Shown here piece by piece: positions 48,251 through 61,738 of a DNA stretch of 64,000 nt. Below the pieces are notes generated by a model. The model was given only the letters and a program-made list of their open reading frames with translations, had not been told where the DNA came from and searched no databases. The stretch spans positions 6,150,501 through 6,214,500 of the forward strand of contig OV121087.1 of the NCBI GenBank assembly GCA_921293015.1, written 5' to 3'. The DNA comes from Phorcus lineatus. Lineage: Eukaryota; Mollusca; Gastropoda; Trochida; Trochidae. A program made the translations under genes and the position numbers. Position 1 is the first letter of the stretch. Each line of letters starts with the position of its first letter.

Positions 48251-51200
48251 CACGTACTGACCAGAACTTCACCACTGCAAAATTATCGATCCCCTGTGAA
48301 AAGTCCATGTATCTCTTTTGTCAATTGGCGTTACCCCTTTGTTTCAGTTAAAAAGCTTTGCTTCTATTCGTGAGTCCACGTTCTTTCCCTCTATTGTTCT
48401 TGTGTGGTACATTCCAGTCTACTTCCGTGCGGATAAAGTTCATGTTCCCAGGCATGATCTCTCATCTATGCGTCCAAAAATCCTCAGTTGAAATTTAAAA
48501 TTCTTTAGATCATAAAACATACACTGTCACAGTGTAGCCTTTGATCGTAGACGATATTGATTTTTATATAGATATTTGTAAATCTAAGCAATATCAATAT
48601 TAACAAGATCAAAATGCAATCACAGCGTATAACTGTCACTGCTTGTTTCAATCTTTTCAGTTTGCCAAAATAGCAAATAACAAGTAAAAAAATTCGTGAT
48701 GAAGTGTTCATGTTTATCTCACTTATCCATTGAAACATAACATTCACTTGTCAATCAACAGAGTCCCTTTGCCGAGTTATTTCTATACTCATTTCAAACA
48801 TACATATATTTGAATAAATAAATTAGTCACAGGCACACTGAAGACCGATTTGAATAAATATTGAGATTAAGGAAACCTAGTGTATTCTATACATGACAAC
48901 TGGCATAACATAGCAAGCAAGTCACCCTCCCCCTGCCCCCAAACTCCCGTCACCCCTCCCCAAACCTCCTGTTGTCCAGCGATGACTCACTGTCAATATG
49001 ACCACGTTTACCAACATTTAGGTCACTAATATACTGCATGACCTGATATAAATACAGCATACATTGACGCCTTTCACACCAAGTATAAAACCTTGGTTGA
49101 AAGCTTATGAATAGACCCGAACGCCTATACACGAGACAGATCTGCAATCCCCTTTAGGGACGTTTACCACATCGTCACCTAATCGCTGTTTGACTTGTTC
49201 AGGGTGTCGAAAATAAGTGATCTCTTCGTTACTGCACTAATAAATTTTCATGATCAAGAAACGGTTCTAACTTTTTTTATAACCAATAAATATTGCAAAC
49301 TATACGGAAACAAGAAACTAGCAGTCACCTGATTTTTCATTAAACACATCATCAATATACCGCTCACATTGAGACTTGTGTCTGTAGGCTGTGGCAATGA
49401 TGTCGGACTCTTGTCACTTTGAAATGGAACGTTCACTGTACTTGACTGTAGAAATATTCAGACGGGTTTATGTATCTACACATATAACTCAAATATACGA
49501 ACTCAATAAATCGTTTTGTTAGTCCAAGTAGGGGCATGACCCAGATAATGAATCAGTGGTCAGAAGATGGCGGCAATTCCGCCATTACTCAGGTGTACAT
49601 AGAACAGTGAAGGGGTTTATTGTTAATGAGGTAGAACTAAGCTCCTCAGCAGCTCCCCACATAAAGACCTGCCTTTCTTTGCTCTCTATTCGACCATCCC
49701 ATGCCGATTTTCAGCCTCATTAGGACGCGAAATCGTTTCTTTCACAGCACTTGTTTATAACTTAAGAGTTATCCCGCCTGAATGGTTTGGTTTGTAATTA
49801 TACGACTTGTCGAGCGTACCTGTTAATCAATTACCTCAGTATTTACTTACATAAGTAGGCGTTATAACACAGGTAGATAAACATACTCAAACATACAGTG
49901 GTTAGTGATACTAGAAGGTATTCGATTATGTTCAACAGTAACTCAAAATGACTTTTGTAAAAATAATGTAGAGATTGTTATCAAATCAGAATCTCTTATC
50001 TATGTGTAATTTTCTCTCAGACAGCTGATAAGTTTTGGAATTTTTATATAAAAATAACAAACTAGAATGTTTCCGAACCACAACAAAGCAAGTCATATTA
50101 CATGTACCCCTCTCGAAAAATAACGCCATGCCTCCTACACTATTAGTTTAAGCCCTTAATACGCATGGCTCTGCACACCTTTCAAAATTCTTCCACCATT
50201 CTGATCATTGTTGCTTTTCTTTGAAAGACTCTCTCAACATAACGGATTAAATCCGCCATATCTTTGAACATATTTCAGGCCTCAAAATTACAACCCTCGG
50301 GAACAACGCTGTTATGAGCTCTTACAACATTCATAACATATGTAAAGGCGTCGCAAACACTGTACCGAGTTCAATGCTTATTCACATGAACAGATATCGA
50401 CAAAAAATAGTGCCTTTTCAGTTGTATTGGAATCCAATTTTGGATGCAAGATTGAAATGAAGTACATGCATAGAAAGGATTATATAAGGATCGGTTACGT
50501 TTAAAAATAAAATCTTTTCTGCAGAAAATAGTAATCTCAATTTCTACGTCAACAAAACAAATTTGATAACACAAAGATTAATCCAGATTAGTTGCACTAA
50601 TAAATATCGGATTAAAGGTCAGAAATAGACGAAAGTAATATTACCAATTTTTACGGTCAACAGGACAACAAAAACTAAAAAATTCTCATCATCATAATAG
50701 TGAATTTTCTTGTCATTTTTACAGGTTACATAAAGATTTGAAATATACATTTAAAATATTAAAGGAAATTAATCAAGAGCACCATTTAACCAAGAATAGG
50801 TAAGTTTCGATCCGTTAATGTCTAGAAAGTTAAAATGTAATAACTCAAATTAAACATTTCATCGTTAAGAAAACGAGACATTAAAGAAAATTGTTAACCG
50901 CCCTTTATGACCTTCACCTTAACTGGGAGTCAATCTAATCCTGAAGAGACCAGCGGGGAGTAATTGACAGTAACCTTCCCTCTGTGTCCTTAATTATATC
51001 TCCCTCAATACGGGTCTAATACTTCCTTTATACCCCTGCTAGGTTATTAAATGTCATATTACACAGTGTTATATCGCTTAATCCAAACTACTATAACCTG
51101 TCCATAGTGAGTTATTGCCTTGTTGACTTGCATATCGATACGTGTCGGTCACTTCGGTCCAGCTCAATGCCCCCTGACCAATATAGATGAGAGATTGACC

Positions 51201-52994
51201 AGGTGATATCTCACCACCTGACAGGCTCTTTAGATACACCTGTATTACCTATAGTGGAGATATACAGAGTGGTTTTGTATACTACGAACTTTGAGCATGG
51301 TCTTGGATATGAGTCAGCGTAATGCTTTTGAGAAACTGTTATAAAAAATATGTTCAGAATTTATGAATAAAGATATCCGCTATATATAGTAAACAAAAAA
51401 TAATACATAATGGTTTAAAAAAATACTTGAGGTCTCAAAATCTGAGGGCAAAGGATACAATAATGCTTATCATTATGAACATTTTGTAAAAGCATCACGA
51501 AGAAATCGTTCTTTTCTTGAAGGTTTATAAAAATTTCAGAAAAAATGTATCATAACAGAATATGTTCAATTTGCCTAACATCAAAAACACTACGAACACT
51601 TATAGAGGAGGCATTATTAGATACAATGCGGTAAATGATGATAACCGAACCAAACTATTATGCAAGATAAGTCTTCTTATTTAAAACATACGCTGTTCTC
51701 TCCACACAAAATGTACAGCGTGTTACAACATGTAAAACTAAAGTTGCCTCCTAAAACCAAAAACATCTTCAAAAAGGACTGTGAGAACTCTAAATCATGC
51801 ACAAATGCTCCTTGATAAACGAAAGTGACGCAACAACACTGTATTGGTTTAAAGTACACGGAGATGTCGCCTATACAACCAATATCGCAGTTTGATTACC
51901 AACAGATGCACTTTAAACCTGAAGTATTTTATGTTCAAGTTATTACTCGACAAGAACTCAACGACTGGTCGGGTCCTGTCAGCTGTGGGCACATGGTGAC
52001 AAGGATCAAAACATAAACACGTGCTCTATATTTATATCTACCTACATTTGAAAAGAAATTATTGTTGATATCAAGAAATAATGTCATTATTAAGTTTTAG
52101 TTCCCTAACCTGAACTAAAGACAATCAAATATTTTGTCAATGAAGTTTTAGTTAAAGGAAAAGTTAACTTTTGTGATGATTGATGTTATACCCCAAACTC
52201 GGTCCGGTTTTCACATAAATTGATCTCAATAATGACCTTCAATACCATATCAACGTTGAAGCTGTGTGGCAAAACGCAGAAGGCATATAACTTGATGTAC
52301 ATTTTTTGTTATGACTGATAAACTCTGCATCATGGTTTAGATGACATTACCAGTGATCTGAGTTTCCATCTCTTGCTAAGCGATGACGTTAAGTGCACAT
52401 ACTACAGAGCAGATCTATCAGGATTAACTGTAACGTCATCGAGTGTTAAAGATATCACATTTTACCTCCTTGAGTGAAACAATGGGGTTCTTTGTATAAC
52501 GCGCCCCATCCCCACCCAACCATTTGAGGACCTCCTCAATGCCCCCCCCCCCCCCCCTTTTCTCTCAACGACGGAGGGTCAGCTGTACATCTATCTCCTC
52601 CCGAGATCCCTGTCACAACCAACCCCCTTCAAGCTAGCCAATACGTCTTTCCTCTCTTGAATTACACATTCTCTGAGTGATATCACAGATTACAGTAGGC
52701 CTCAGGTACACACCATGATGAATTATTTCTTTAATATCCTGTTCCGTGATAAAACTGTACATACAGATATATTATTTATCAATACAATGGCAGCTGTCTA
52801 TTTAACCCAGGAGATAGCGGAATGGATTGTTAGGTTATGACATTACGTCTGGGAAAGAAATGGAGATTAATTTCTTGGCGACATGCACCTAGGTCTAGTG
52901 GTAGACGTGTTGTAGTCATGTCACCTCTGCAACGCGCAATCAGCCAATCTGAAACAATGATCTATCTTGTCTCCTAACGAACGTCGCTTCATTC
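48251..52994. other. Non-coding stretch, probably formin intron or 5' flank
   Basis: AT-rich sequence without a recognised gene. A C16 run lies at 52542-52557. The segment 48.93-48.96 kb is C-rich. Confidence 0.5.
52542..52557. repeat. Poly-C tract
   Basis: Sixteen consecutive C residues, flanked by other C-rich sequence. Confidence 0.95.
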
Positions 52995-53099
52995 ATGAGC
53001 TCTACCACACACATGTTCGCTGCCTCTTGCCTTCTGGTTCTGGTGTCGATTCCCTGTCTCTACCCCCAGGAGCTGCGCTATCAGGGTGATCTCCCAGGG
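52995..53099 (+). CDS. Candidate first exon with signal-peptide-like start
   Basis: From ATG 52995 the plus strand encodes MSSTTHMFAASCLLVLVSIP and then CLYPQELRYQGDLPG, reaching a donor-like CCCAGGG/GTGAGA at 53100. The pattern (short polar start, hydrophobic core AASCLLVLVSIPC, then polar sequence) is that of a secretory signal peptide. Without splicing the frame stops at 53114 after 39 codons. No downstream exon or family was identified, and the opposite strand is also open here for 78 codons, so this may be chance in a CpG-rich block. Confidence 0.2.
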
Positions 53100-53114
53100 G
53101 TGAGAGAGAGATAA

Positions 53115-55382
53115 GCGTGTCACCCGACCCCTCGGGACGTGTAAACACGACAGTACGCAACATAGCACCGAAAGTGAATCCTTTACTTCCCTTGGGCTCT
53201 ACCACGTAGCGGATTTGCCTTGATTGACGTGCTAGTTAGAACTGTTACTGTAATTAATAGCTTCCCTACACACGTCATATCAAGACTAATATCCAGCTCT
53301 TGTTAGAGACAGGTAGCCTGGCTACGTAACCCAGACAATTGAAATCAAGAATGACACATTCACGTGCTTCGTTTATCAACCATGCGGATGGGGTTACATA
53401 ACTTGTCATATTCAAATGATATGTCGTTTATCTGCACCAAGTGTTAGGGCAAAAGAAATAGATTTCTAAATAGGGGCATGAAGTTGATTTAACAAAATAT
53501 GATTTCATTTACGATATATTTTTCGTCCGAATTTCATTAAAGCTTAACGTAACTTAACATAATTTATGAAAGGCGATTTGGAGGGATCAAATAAACAACC
53601 GATTTCATAAAGCCGTTAAACTAAAAAAGAGATTTAACAATATTATATTTAAAAGTTATAAAGTGTTTAACCAATCTGCAGAAATCCTGCAGAATAAGGC
53701 CTATTTATTCAGAAATATGTCGGCTTCATTTTGAATATCGTGATGTGCTGACACTGCCTGGCTATATTTAACACAAGGTCGTGCAGGGGTGTGGCGCAAC
53801 ATCCTGACATCACTGTCACTTGAAAGTTATTTAACTTAGCAAAATATATCCATATTCACCAATGTTTCTGGTCTATCTGGTGCAAGGCATAATTATAGTT
53901 TCACATTTAAGGGTACGTTTCATTATGTGAACATTTCTAAAATGTGACTGACACGGGAAATTAAATCTATCATGAAACCGACATATAAATCATGTCTTCA
54001 CAGAAAAGTTTAGAACCACGGCAATCATATATTTTGATCTCGGATTTTGGAATTTACGACTTTATATTGATTTTAGAGCGACGAATAATTTGCTCTTGAG
54101 ATGATTTATATCTCGTCCTCCAAATCTAGACTACGTCAACAGAAAGGTCAGAGGTCAACGTCTACTTCAGAACGTCCTTCAAATAGTACCAACAAGATGT
54201 CGTATTTCTTAGACGTTTATTCCAAACCGGATTTGCAAAGAATTAAATGTTATATTCAATAAAACCCAATCAACTTGTCAAAGGGGAAATAATCCTTACA
54301 GCACTCACAAGGTTTTGCCCTTTTGAAATGAAACAAGAGTCGTGCTTTTGACTAAGACGATATGAGTGAATGCAATCATTGGCCATGTTTATCTAAATCT
54401 CTGCGCAGGTGAGCATCAATTGGACGCTGTAGGTGTTCTGGTCAGTTCGGACAAGCTGTAGCTACGATAGTGACCACATGTATCAAGTTACGACCTTCAA
54501 TATTGACAGCTTATAATTTCACAAGGGAACAGTTACTGCTTTGAGAATTGGCGGATCATCACTAAGGCTTCAAAGGCTGAACCCGACCCCCGGGTGAGAA
54601 GGGTGAGTCACAGGTACAAGATGAAGGATGTGAGGGGAGAGCCGAGGGGAGGGTGTTAAAACTGACAATGATAATCTCCAAATAAACAAATGTCCTTCAC
54701 ATTTTCATAGAATATTATGTTGAGCTCTGACAGGGTAAATCTCAGTTTGGTGCAGTACAGCAAGGATGCATTGAACCTGGCCGACGCCCTTAGAAGTTTT
54801 ATAGAAAACATAAATTGTAATAGAACTCCTAGCTCATGAGAACCCAATAGAGATCACTCCTATATTTGCCAATCAATCATTATGTCGAAGGGTTGATAGA
54901 CTCCTTAGTCGGGATCCTCCTAACCCCAGCGTTCAGGTGACTAGGGGTCAGAGAGATACAACGCCGGGTGTGACTAAGCTTGAACTTGACAACGGGTGAC
55001 CTCACCCGAGTGACCACCATGTTGGACACCGGAGCGCCTTATCAAAGCCTTTATTCTTTGAGAATAGGACAGGAAGAGGGAATTATGGGAGAGGCACATT
55101 CTATTGAGATTATCCAGCGTCCAAGAGGGATTATTATAACGGGCACCTGTTGGTGAAGTGTCCAGTCGATTGACCATTGGCTAGAGTGAACTGCTGACTG
55201 ACCGGGCTGGCTCGCCTCCAGAGTCTGGCTGCGAACCGTCAAGTCGAGATGTCTTTGAACAAAGGGACGAGCATGCAAGCGGATTACAAGCATCAACTCG
55301 TGTTGATCATTGAAACAGTTGTCTTGACAACACTTTCGTCAACACGAACCCTTAAACTGTTCAAGGCTAGGTGATGACTCAC
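53115..55382. other. Non-coding stretch
   Basis: No gene recognised. Slightly GC-richer patches occur at 54.4-54.65 and 54.9-55.3 kb without recognisable products. Confidence 0.5.
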
Positions 55383-55433
55383 TGGCACAAAGAACATGCA
55401 CTTCAAACCATCTTCAAATTCCTTCCTCAGTAA
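55383..55433 (-). CDS. Weak candidate 51-nt exon, no family
   Basis: On the minus strand a segment coding LLRKEFEDGLKCMFFVP lies between an acceptor-like gatttgtgcag and a donor-like cca/GTGAGT, with phase 0 at both ends. That phase would be compatible with the first visible formin exon, but the peptide does not match the INF2 residues expected there. It may be an unrelated or chance exon. Confidence 0.15.
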
Positions 55434-56256
55434 CTGCACAAATCACGTTGTCATTATTAAAGGCAAACCAAAACAGAACTTTCACAACACGGAAAACTGT
55501 TCAAAGTATGTTTAACATTGCTGGGTAAACATCATGATTTTAAGCAACTGCCAGCGCGACTTTCTTTATTAAATGAAGGCAGTATAAGCAGACACCCCAA
55601 AGTGAAACACGCTTCCGACATATGGCATATGTAAATTGAACCTCTTCATCAACGAGCTTCGTTTTTTGACGGAATGACAACATAATGTTCAAACAAACAA
55701 ATCGTGCTCCAGAATTACAAGATGGCCTGCCTAGGGGGTCATTCTTGTCGCCAGGATGGCACGCTTCCGACATTACCTATCACTGGTGTCAAACCTCCAG
55801 CAATGCATCCATCGATCCAATAGAAAGTGTATCATCAAAATATTATATACACCATTATATAATCCGCCATTTTACACTAGCATAACCTGGTTACCGAGCA
55901 AAGCGGCTATGCGACGTTTAGGACGACCGAACCCAGTCATAACCACGTCAAAGGAGGCCTGATATTGTCTCTGGGAATGAACGACTGTTTGTATCTGGCA
56001 AATATGCAAAATTTCACGTCCAGGTGTATGTAGCGTTTGTCTGTTAACAGATCGACACAGAGAGAGGGGGACAAAGGGAATGCACTTTCAAGGGTTATTT
56101 GGTGGAGGAATCATAAGAGCAACTGCATATGGAGATGAAGCCTCAGACTGAGCCACTTTGTTGCTTCTGGCTCAGCTTTCATAAACTCTATACGATCTCA
56201 GAACAGTAAAATACCCAAAAGATGTCCACGAAGAGATTGCAGAAGGAAAATGTCAT
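55434..56256. other. Non-coding stretch
   Basis: Nothing recognised. Confidence 0.5.
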
Positions 56257-56682
56257 ATGCTAAGTACGTCTGAAGGACGTTACCAGTATGTGCTTCGAAA
56301 CGTTATCAACACGTACCTTACTGTCAATGCATGTATATTGATAATAACAACCACATTGCCGTGGTTATTCATCATAAATGCTCCTCATCTTATCTTATGC
56401 ATATGTTTAATAACATATTACGCCTTACGGAACAACTGGTTGGTTAGTCATTCCATCCGTGACTTTCTTATAAAAGTGGAAGGTTACCCTATCTTACCAT
56501 CCATCCACAGGCATCTGTTTTTGCGAAATTATCTTATCATTATTCACCATCATCCAAAACGTAAAGTATGTTTAGGATTACATTCCCCTGTAAACAAGTC
56601 ACAACACTGGCAAATACTGCTCCAGAAGGGATACAGTTTCATTGACGAGCACCCACTGACATTTCTAATGATGTTATTTTGA
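56257..56682 (+). CDS. Unrecognised 141-codon open frame, doubtful
   Basis: The longest uninterrupted ATG-started frame outside the formin gene. It encodes 141 residues with a hydrophobic stretch at about residues 24-57 (ACILIITTTLPWLFIIN, then LILCICLITYYAL) and a His/Lys-rich part after it. I know no related family, and the codon use follows the local AT bias. In 64 kb of AT-rich DNA one such frame is not surprising, so it is more likely spurious than real. Confidence 0.12.
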   Translation: MLSTSEGRYQYVLRNVINTYLTVNACILIITTTLPWLFIINAPHLILCICLITYYALRNNWLVSHSIRDFLIKVEGYPILPSIHRHLFLRNYLIIIHHHPKRKVCLGLHSPVNKSQHWQILLQKGYSFIDEHPLTFLMMLF

Positions 56683-59600
56683 CATTCCATACCCAGAACG
56701 TGATATACGAACTACTTGTTACAGAGCATAAAGAAATAAGGGGTGTGATGAGGTAGAAACTGTAGACATCCGCGGTGACGTGGCGCCGATAAACACCACC
56801 TTTATAACATGACGTTCCAACTCCGTTATTAGAGGATTTACAAATTAGGTCATAGGGGAGAAAATGAAAATGTATTACAATTACTGCAGCTTGTTATTTT
56901 TCTACGTGTTCACTATATTTCGATTGAAGGGGAATAATTGAGGTAATATTTTACAAATAGATAACAAATTTTGAAAAGTCGAAACATTATGGGTAGCTTA
57001 TTAACCTTGTGAACAAAATGGACCGTTAGAGTTGTTGATTGTAAATTGTTGTCAGGACAATACTCGCACCTTTTGCACGAATATCATACAAGGCAACAGA
57101 AATATGCGATAACGTACAATGACGCCGCTTTTGAAAAGCGTACTAGTTGCTTTCGACTACTTGTCTTAACATTAATTGTCTAAACAGTTGCAATGGGACT
57201 CTACAGTATGAGCGTGAGATAATTGTCAGATGGGAGACAGGAGTTACTGCAATAGTTGTAACGTTGAACTCAACTCAATCTTCATTGTATAGCGATTCCC
57301 AGTAATTTTTCAATTCACCCTTTTATTCAACAGGTAACTAGCTTGTAAATGATATCAAATGATATCACGATAAGTCAAGTTGGTTTAACTTTTTAAAAAA
57401 GCGACACGAATTCAATTAAGAGTCTGAAATTTCCCCTTTATTACTTGTTGTCGAAAGCCTCGAGGTGGCCTTCAGCCTTTTCACAAGCGTAGAGTTACAG
57501 ATATTATTAAAAGTCGTACCTGAGTGTGACAACCGCTGTTTAATATGGTAACTCTGTCGACTATTATTAACGCCCATAAGTTTCAATACTTTCCCCTTGT
57601 AGAATAAACACTTGCATCTCATATCTACACCATTAGAAATATTAGCCATTGTTAATCTAATAAATCAAATTGACTCGAAAATCACCCAACGTAAAATTTC
57701 TTATTGTGGAATACGCATAATTTTCTTGAAAGCACATCAGTGTAAACAATCTCATTAACACATTCAGACGGAAGCATTGGGGATTCAACGGATCTTAGAC
57801 CAAGGAGCAACTAAGAAATAATAAAAATTATTTAAGTGTCCACTTGCCATTTAAAGATTAGAGAGTTACGTTCTAAATTTCATAATTTGAAAGAATTTAG
57901 AATATGAGCAAATGAGGAAAGTGTCCAAAAGACAAAAGACGTACGTTAAAAAGTTCATAATTTGAAAAAGTTGATCAAATTTTGAAAATGTGGTTTCTTG
58001 AAAATAATTTCTTTATTGTACACACACATTTCAGAGCTGTGCTGAAATATGACATTGTGGGAAAAAGCCTCACTGCCCAGCTGTTTCTCTCGTGATTACT
58101 TGAGTTCGAAAAAAAACCTGTGACAATCTGGTGATATCATTGTTTGTTGATCCGACCATGATAAACTGCTGTCGATGGCTGACGCAACAGCTGTTAAATT
58201 GCCTTTAACATTAATATCATTGTTTGATAGCAACGTTAATCTTTTATACGAATATTTTATACCATGATAATATTTTACACTAATGACAATGTTTTTACCA
58301 ATTGATATATTTAACATCAATATCGATCTTCAAAATAGTGTCCAATGCTTATGTTAACTCTAGAAAAACAATCTGTCGATCTTTACTTACGTAAATGTAT
58401 ACCAACATAGGTTTTACTTATGTCAGTGTTTGTTATTAATATAATATTTTCTGCCGATGTCAACTTTTACCACGTTCTACAGCAAAGGTTTATAGTGTTA
58501 TTCTCACCCGCATCTCTCAAACAGACACAGTTTATCGCTATCATCATCTATTCAAAACCCATCCTCGGTATCCTACCACCCCTGGTGTCGCCACTCTCTA
58601 GATTAGGCCTAGACTTGGGGCATCAAACGCTCACCGTAATTGCTAATAAAATAGTAATAATAGTAGAGGGGTTTTATCACTGACACTTTATCGGTCTTTG
58701 TCTTTGTGGTTTCATTCAAACAATGAGTGATGATGAACTTAACAAACAAATAATTGCAACTGTTCACTAAGGTATTGTTTCCGTCATTTACGTACACAGT
58801 TTATTGCAACTACTGCAATATTATTTTATATTTGGTAACCTAGGAGATTACGTATTAAGGCAATAAGAAATATTTAAAGATATACACCATCGTTAACATA
58901 TGACCCTAAATAAACTCAACACTTGACAGGGTCTCATTAATTCTATACAGTCATAAATGATTAATTATCAATTAAACTCTGGTGTCAAGTCAAGGCGGAA
59001 AACTAGAAACGTAATACATGAGCAAAAATCTAAATGCATTTTCAACTAATCATTTTACGTGAATGTTATCCAGCATAAAAACAGTACGATTTACAATGAA
59101 AGAAGTTGATATGCGACTTAAGTCATGTTTTGTTTGGCACAAATGAAGCTAGATAAACATCAGGGTGCTCAGTGACGGTGCCGATCAGTGGTGGGATAGA
59201 TTTACAATACTGGCTCCTACGATCTGTGCACAACGCAGTCAGGAGTTCTTTGAACTTATTTCTCGGTCACGTGAGGGGTATATGAAATCAGGGATAGGAA
59301 TCTCAAGATGGTATGACAATGGCAGTTTGACTTTACCTATAAAATATCTAACTGTAAATACGACTGGGCACTAATACAGTTATAAATCGTCGAGAATTTT
59401 AATTTCCAGTGAAATAGGACAGATAAGAATATGCAAACATTATATCTCGTTAATTATTCGTCCGAAAGGTAAATGTGTCAACACGCCCACATGAGTAATG
59501 ACTATTACCCGTCCAACATTAATGTTAAGCTGTGCTATGACACAGAATATATAGGACCTATATAATCACCTTGGTTCACCTAACTATTTTTAATGCTTCA

Positions 59601-61026
59601 AATAAATATGAATTCTTCAGGGATGAACTTTGTATACCCCAACCCCCTTCCCTGGAGGAAAACAGTAGACAATAAGAAAATACGTTGATTTAATACAAGT
59701 ACGTCAAATACTCTTTCTTTTGGAGATGTAAGTGTTAAGCAATTATCTTGACCTACGGCACTACCGTTAAAACCATTTAACTTTGCAATAAAATAGGTAA
59801 TATGCTATCACCTTGCTTCACTCCTCTATTCTATTACTCTTATGACGTTCCTACGAAACCAATTCACTGACTGCAGACATTTTAGGCACTGAACTCTGAG
59901 GGTGACAGCATTTCTCGCTGTACAGCATGTGACGACACTAACTTCATCCAAGTCGACGACCTCCTATACTCGGCATACCAAGCAGGGTGCCAAACTAGTG
60001 TCACGTGAAACCATGTGTCGCCGTCTTGCCGTCGGGAAGGCAATTACACAAATATACCTTACATTTGGATCCCTTATCGTCCTCGTTCCGTGCCGTGATC
60101 ATGGCTGTGAGATAAAGCAACTATGACATCATTAATTGTGTTAAGCTAAATTGAATTACAGGGGTCCTGGAAAGTTATTTTCATCAATGATAGACGCTTT
60201 AATGCATTGTATCATTCATGTGTAATTGAATTTTAGAATTTCAGTTTCACAATAAAATCAACGTTGTAACCTATAAGAAAAAATAACGAGTTTTGAAATG
60301 AAATTTGTACCATAAACCATAAAAGACATATGGTTTTGAAAGGTAAGGAGGCCGAGAAGGGCCATCACGCACAGTCGGACTGTAACCTCTCGCACACGGC
60401 AAAGACCTCATAAACACGCTTTATGCGACTTCAGAAATTCATTTAACCTCTTAAACCAACCCGCTTCATCAAAATTAAACACCTTCTGTAAATATTCAGG
60501 ATTCCACTGTCAGAGCAAGAGACAATGGGGCCTGTTGGAGGTAGGAGGCGGTTGTAGGGCGGGGGACATCTGATACAGGGGGATTAGAGGCTGGAGAGCC
60601 GTCCACTTAACCAGGGAACCATATAGCGGTAACTACAAGCCAGCGTAACGTTTATGCAATGCAGGTACTGGGTTAGTCAATTGGGACATGAAGTAGATCC
60701 GAAGAGACAAGCTTTGTGAGAACAAGGGAAACGTATAATGTGACCGGCAGCTCTATCAATTACATGCTTGCGCAATGGACGCATTAATGCCATATAAATG
60801 TTGGTAAATAGTCGACAGTGGAATGTAAATGTTTGTCTTACATATAGATACACCTTAACAGGTTGTTGTAATGGGACTTTCCGCTTACTTAGACAGAGGA
60901 CACTAAATTCCTGACATACGTATGTTATTGCTTACTGTGCTGTATCAAATATATGACACGACATTTGATTAATAAATCTATTTTACAAGGTTTGGAGAAG
61001 TAATTTGTGAACGATGATTACAATGA
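56683..61026. other. Non-coding stretch
   Basis: AT-rich sequence with no recognised gene. A GC-richer patch lies at 60.34-60.68 kb. Confidence 0.5.
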
Positions 61027-61088
61027 GCGCTTAGAGCATATACCTTATGGAATTAGCGCTATATAAGTTGCCATTATTATTATTATTA
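61027..61088 (+). mobile_element. 3' tail of a SINE-like element
   Basis: Contains gcgctatataagttgccatt followed by a short ATT run. Ends of the form AGCGCTATATAAGT plus (ATT)n are familiar from molluscan tRNA-derived SINEs and their partner L2-type LINEs. The body of the element to the left could not be recognised, so this is a fragment or a diverged copy. Confidence 0.5.
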
Positions 61089-61674
61089 ATGATCATTAAC
61101 ATTGCATTAAATGTTGCAATTTTTTTACTCATTGAATGGAATACATTCTGATATAATCAGTAGATCGTCGCTAACAAATTTATCACGATCGATCACATTT
61201 ATATTTATATTTTAATTCACTGATTTGTAGACTAATTATAAAATAAGGCTAAAATTACAAGTGAGAGTTGACACTGAAGGTATCTTAACTGGCACAGAAG
61301 TCTATATCGGCACTGTGATCGTACATAGGAGCACGTAGTAACAAATCGTGATAAGAGGGTTATAGCACACTGCACACGAGGACTGCCTGTATTGGTTCAC
61401 TTTCTGCGTATCTGGAAGAATTGGCTCGAAGCGTTAAAGTTAACGTACTGAGTATGACTCTGTATCTGTCGACTGGCTTATTCGCTAAAGAGAATAATTT
61501 GCCAGTCTGAACACAAGTATGTACATATGGTCGCTGGACAAGTACCAGTGATAGAGACTGTGAGACGACGTCCCCTACACCTCTTCATGTATACAGCGTT
61601 ATGTCCACGTCCCCGCTGTACCTGGCTGTAACCTCAAGGGTCAGCCAGGGAGCATTTCTAAGTCCCTCTCTCAC
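61089..61674. other. Non-coding stretch
   Basis: Nothing recognised apart from increasing G+C content toward 61.6 kb. Confidence 0.5.
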
Positions 61675-61738
61675 CTGCCTCGGCGTTATTGTCACGTTTC
61701 AGGAAGGCGATTAACGCTGTTCCCTCCCAACCTTTCAC
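61675..61738 (-). CDS. Weak candidate 64-nt exon, no family
   Basis: On the minus strand, between a pyrimidine-rich acceptor-like caatccctcccgccag and a donor-like gaggcag/GTGAGA, the frame reads VKGWEGTALIAFLKRDNNAE. Splice-like borders and a natural-looking peptide are in its favour. Against it, no homologous family was recognised, no partner exons were found, and it does not match the missing formin N-terminus. Confidence 0.15.

Noticed and set aside
59902-60126. Plus-strand frame with LVSRETMCRRLAVG resembling a Tc1-type helix-turn-helix
   Set aside because: Similarity is limited to about a dozen residues; no catalytic DDE region or terminal repeats nearby, so chance is likelier.
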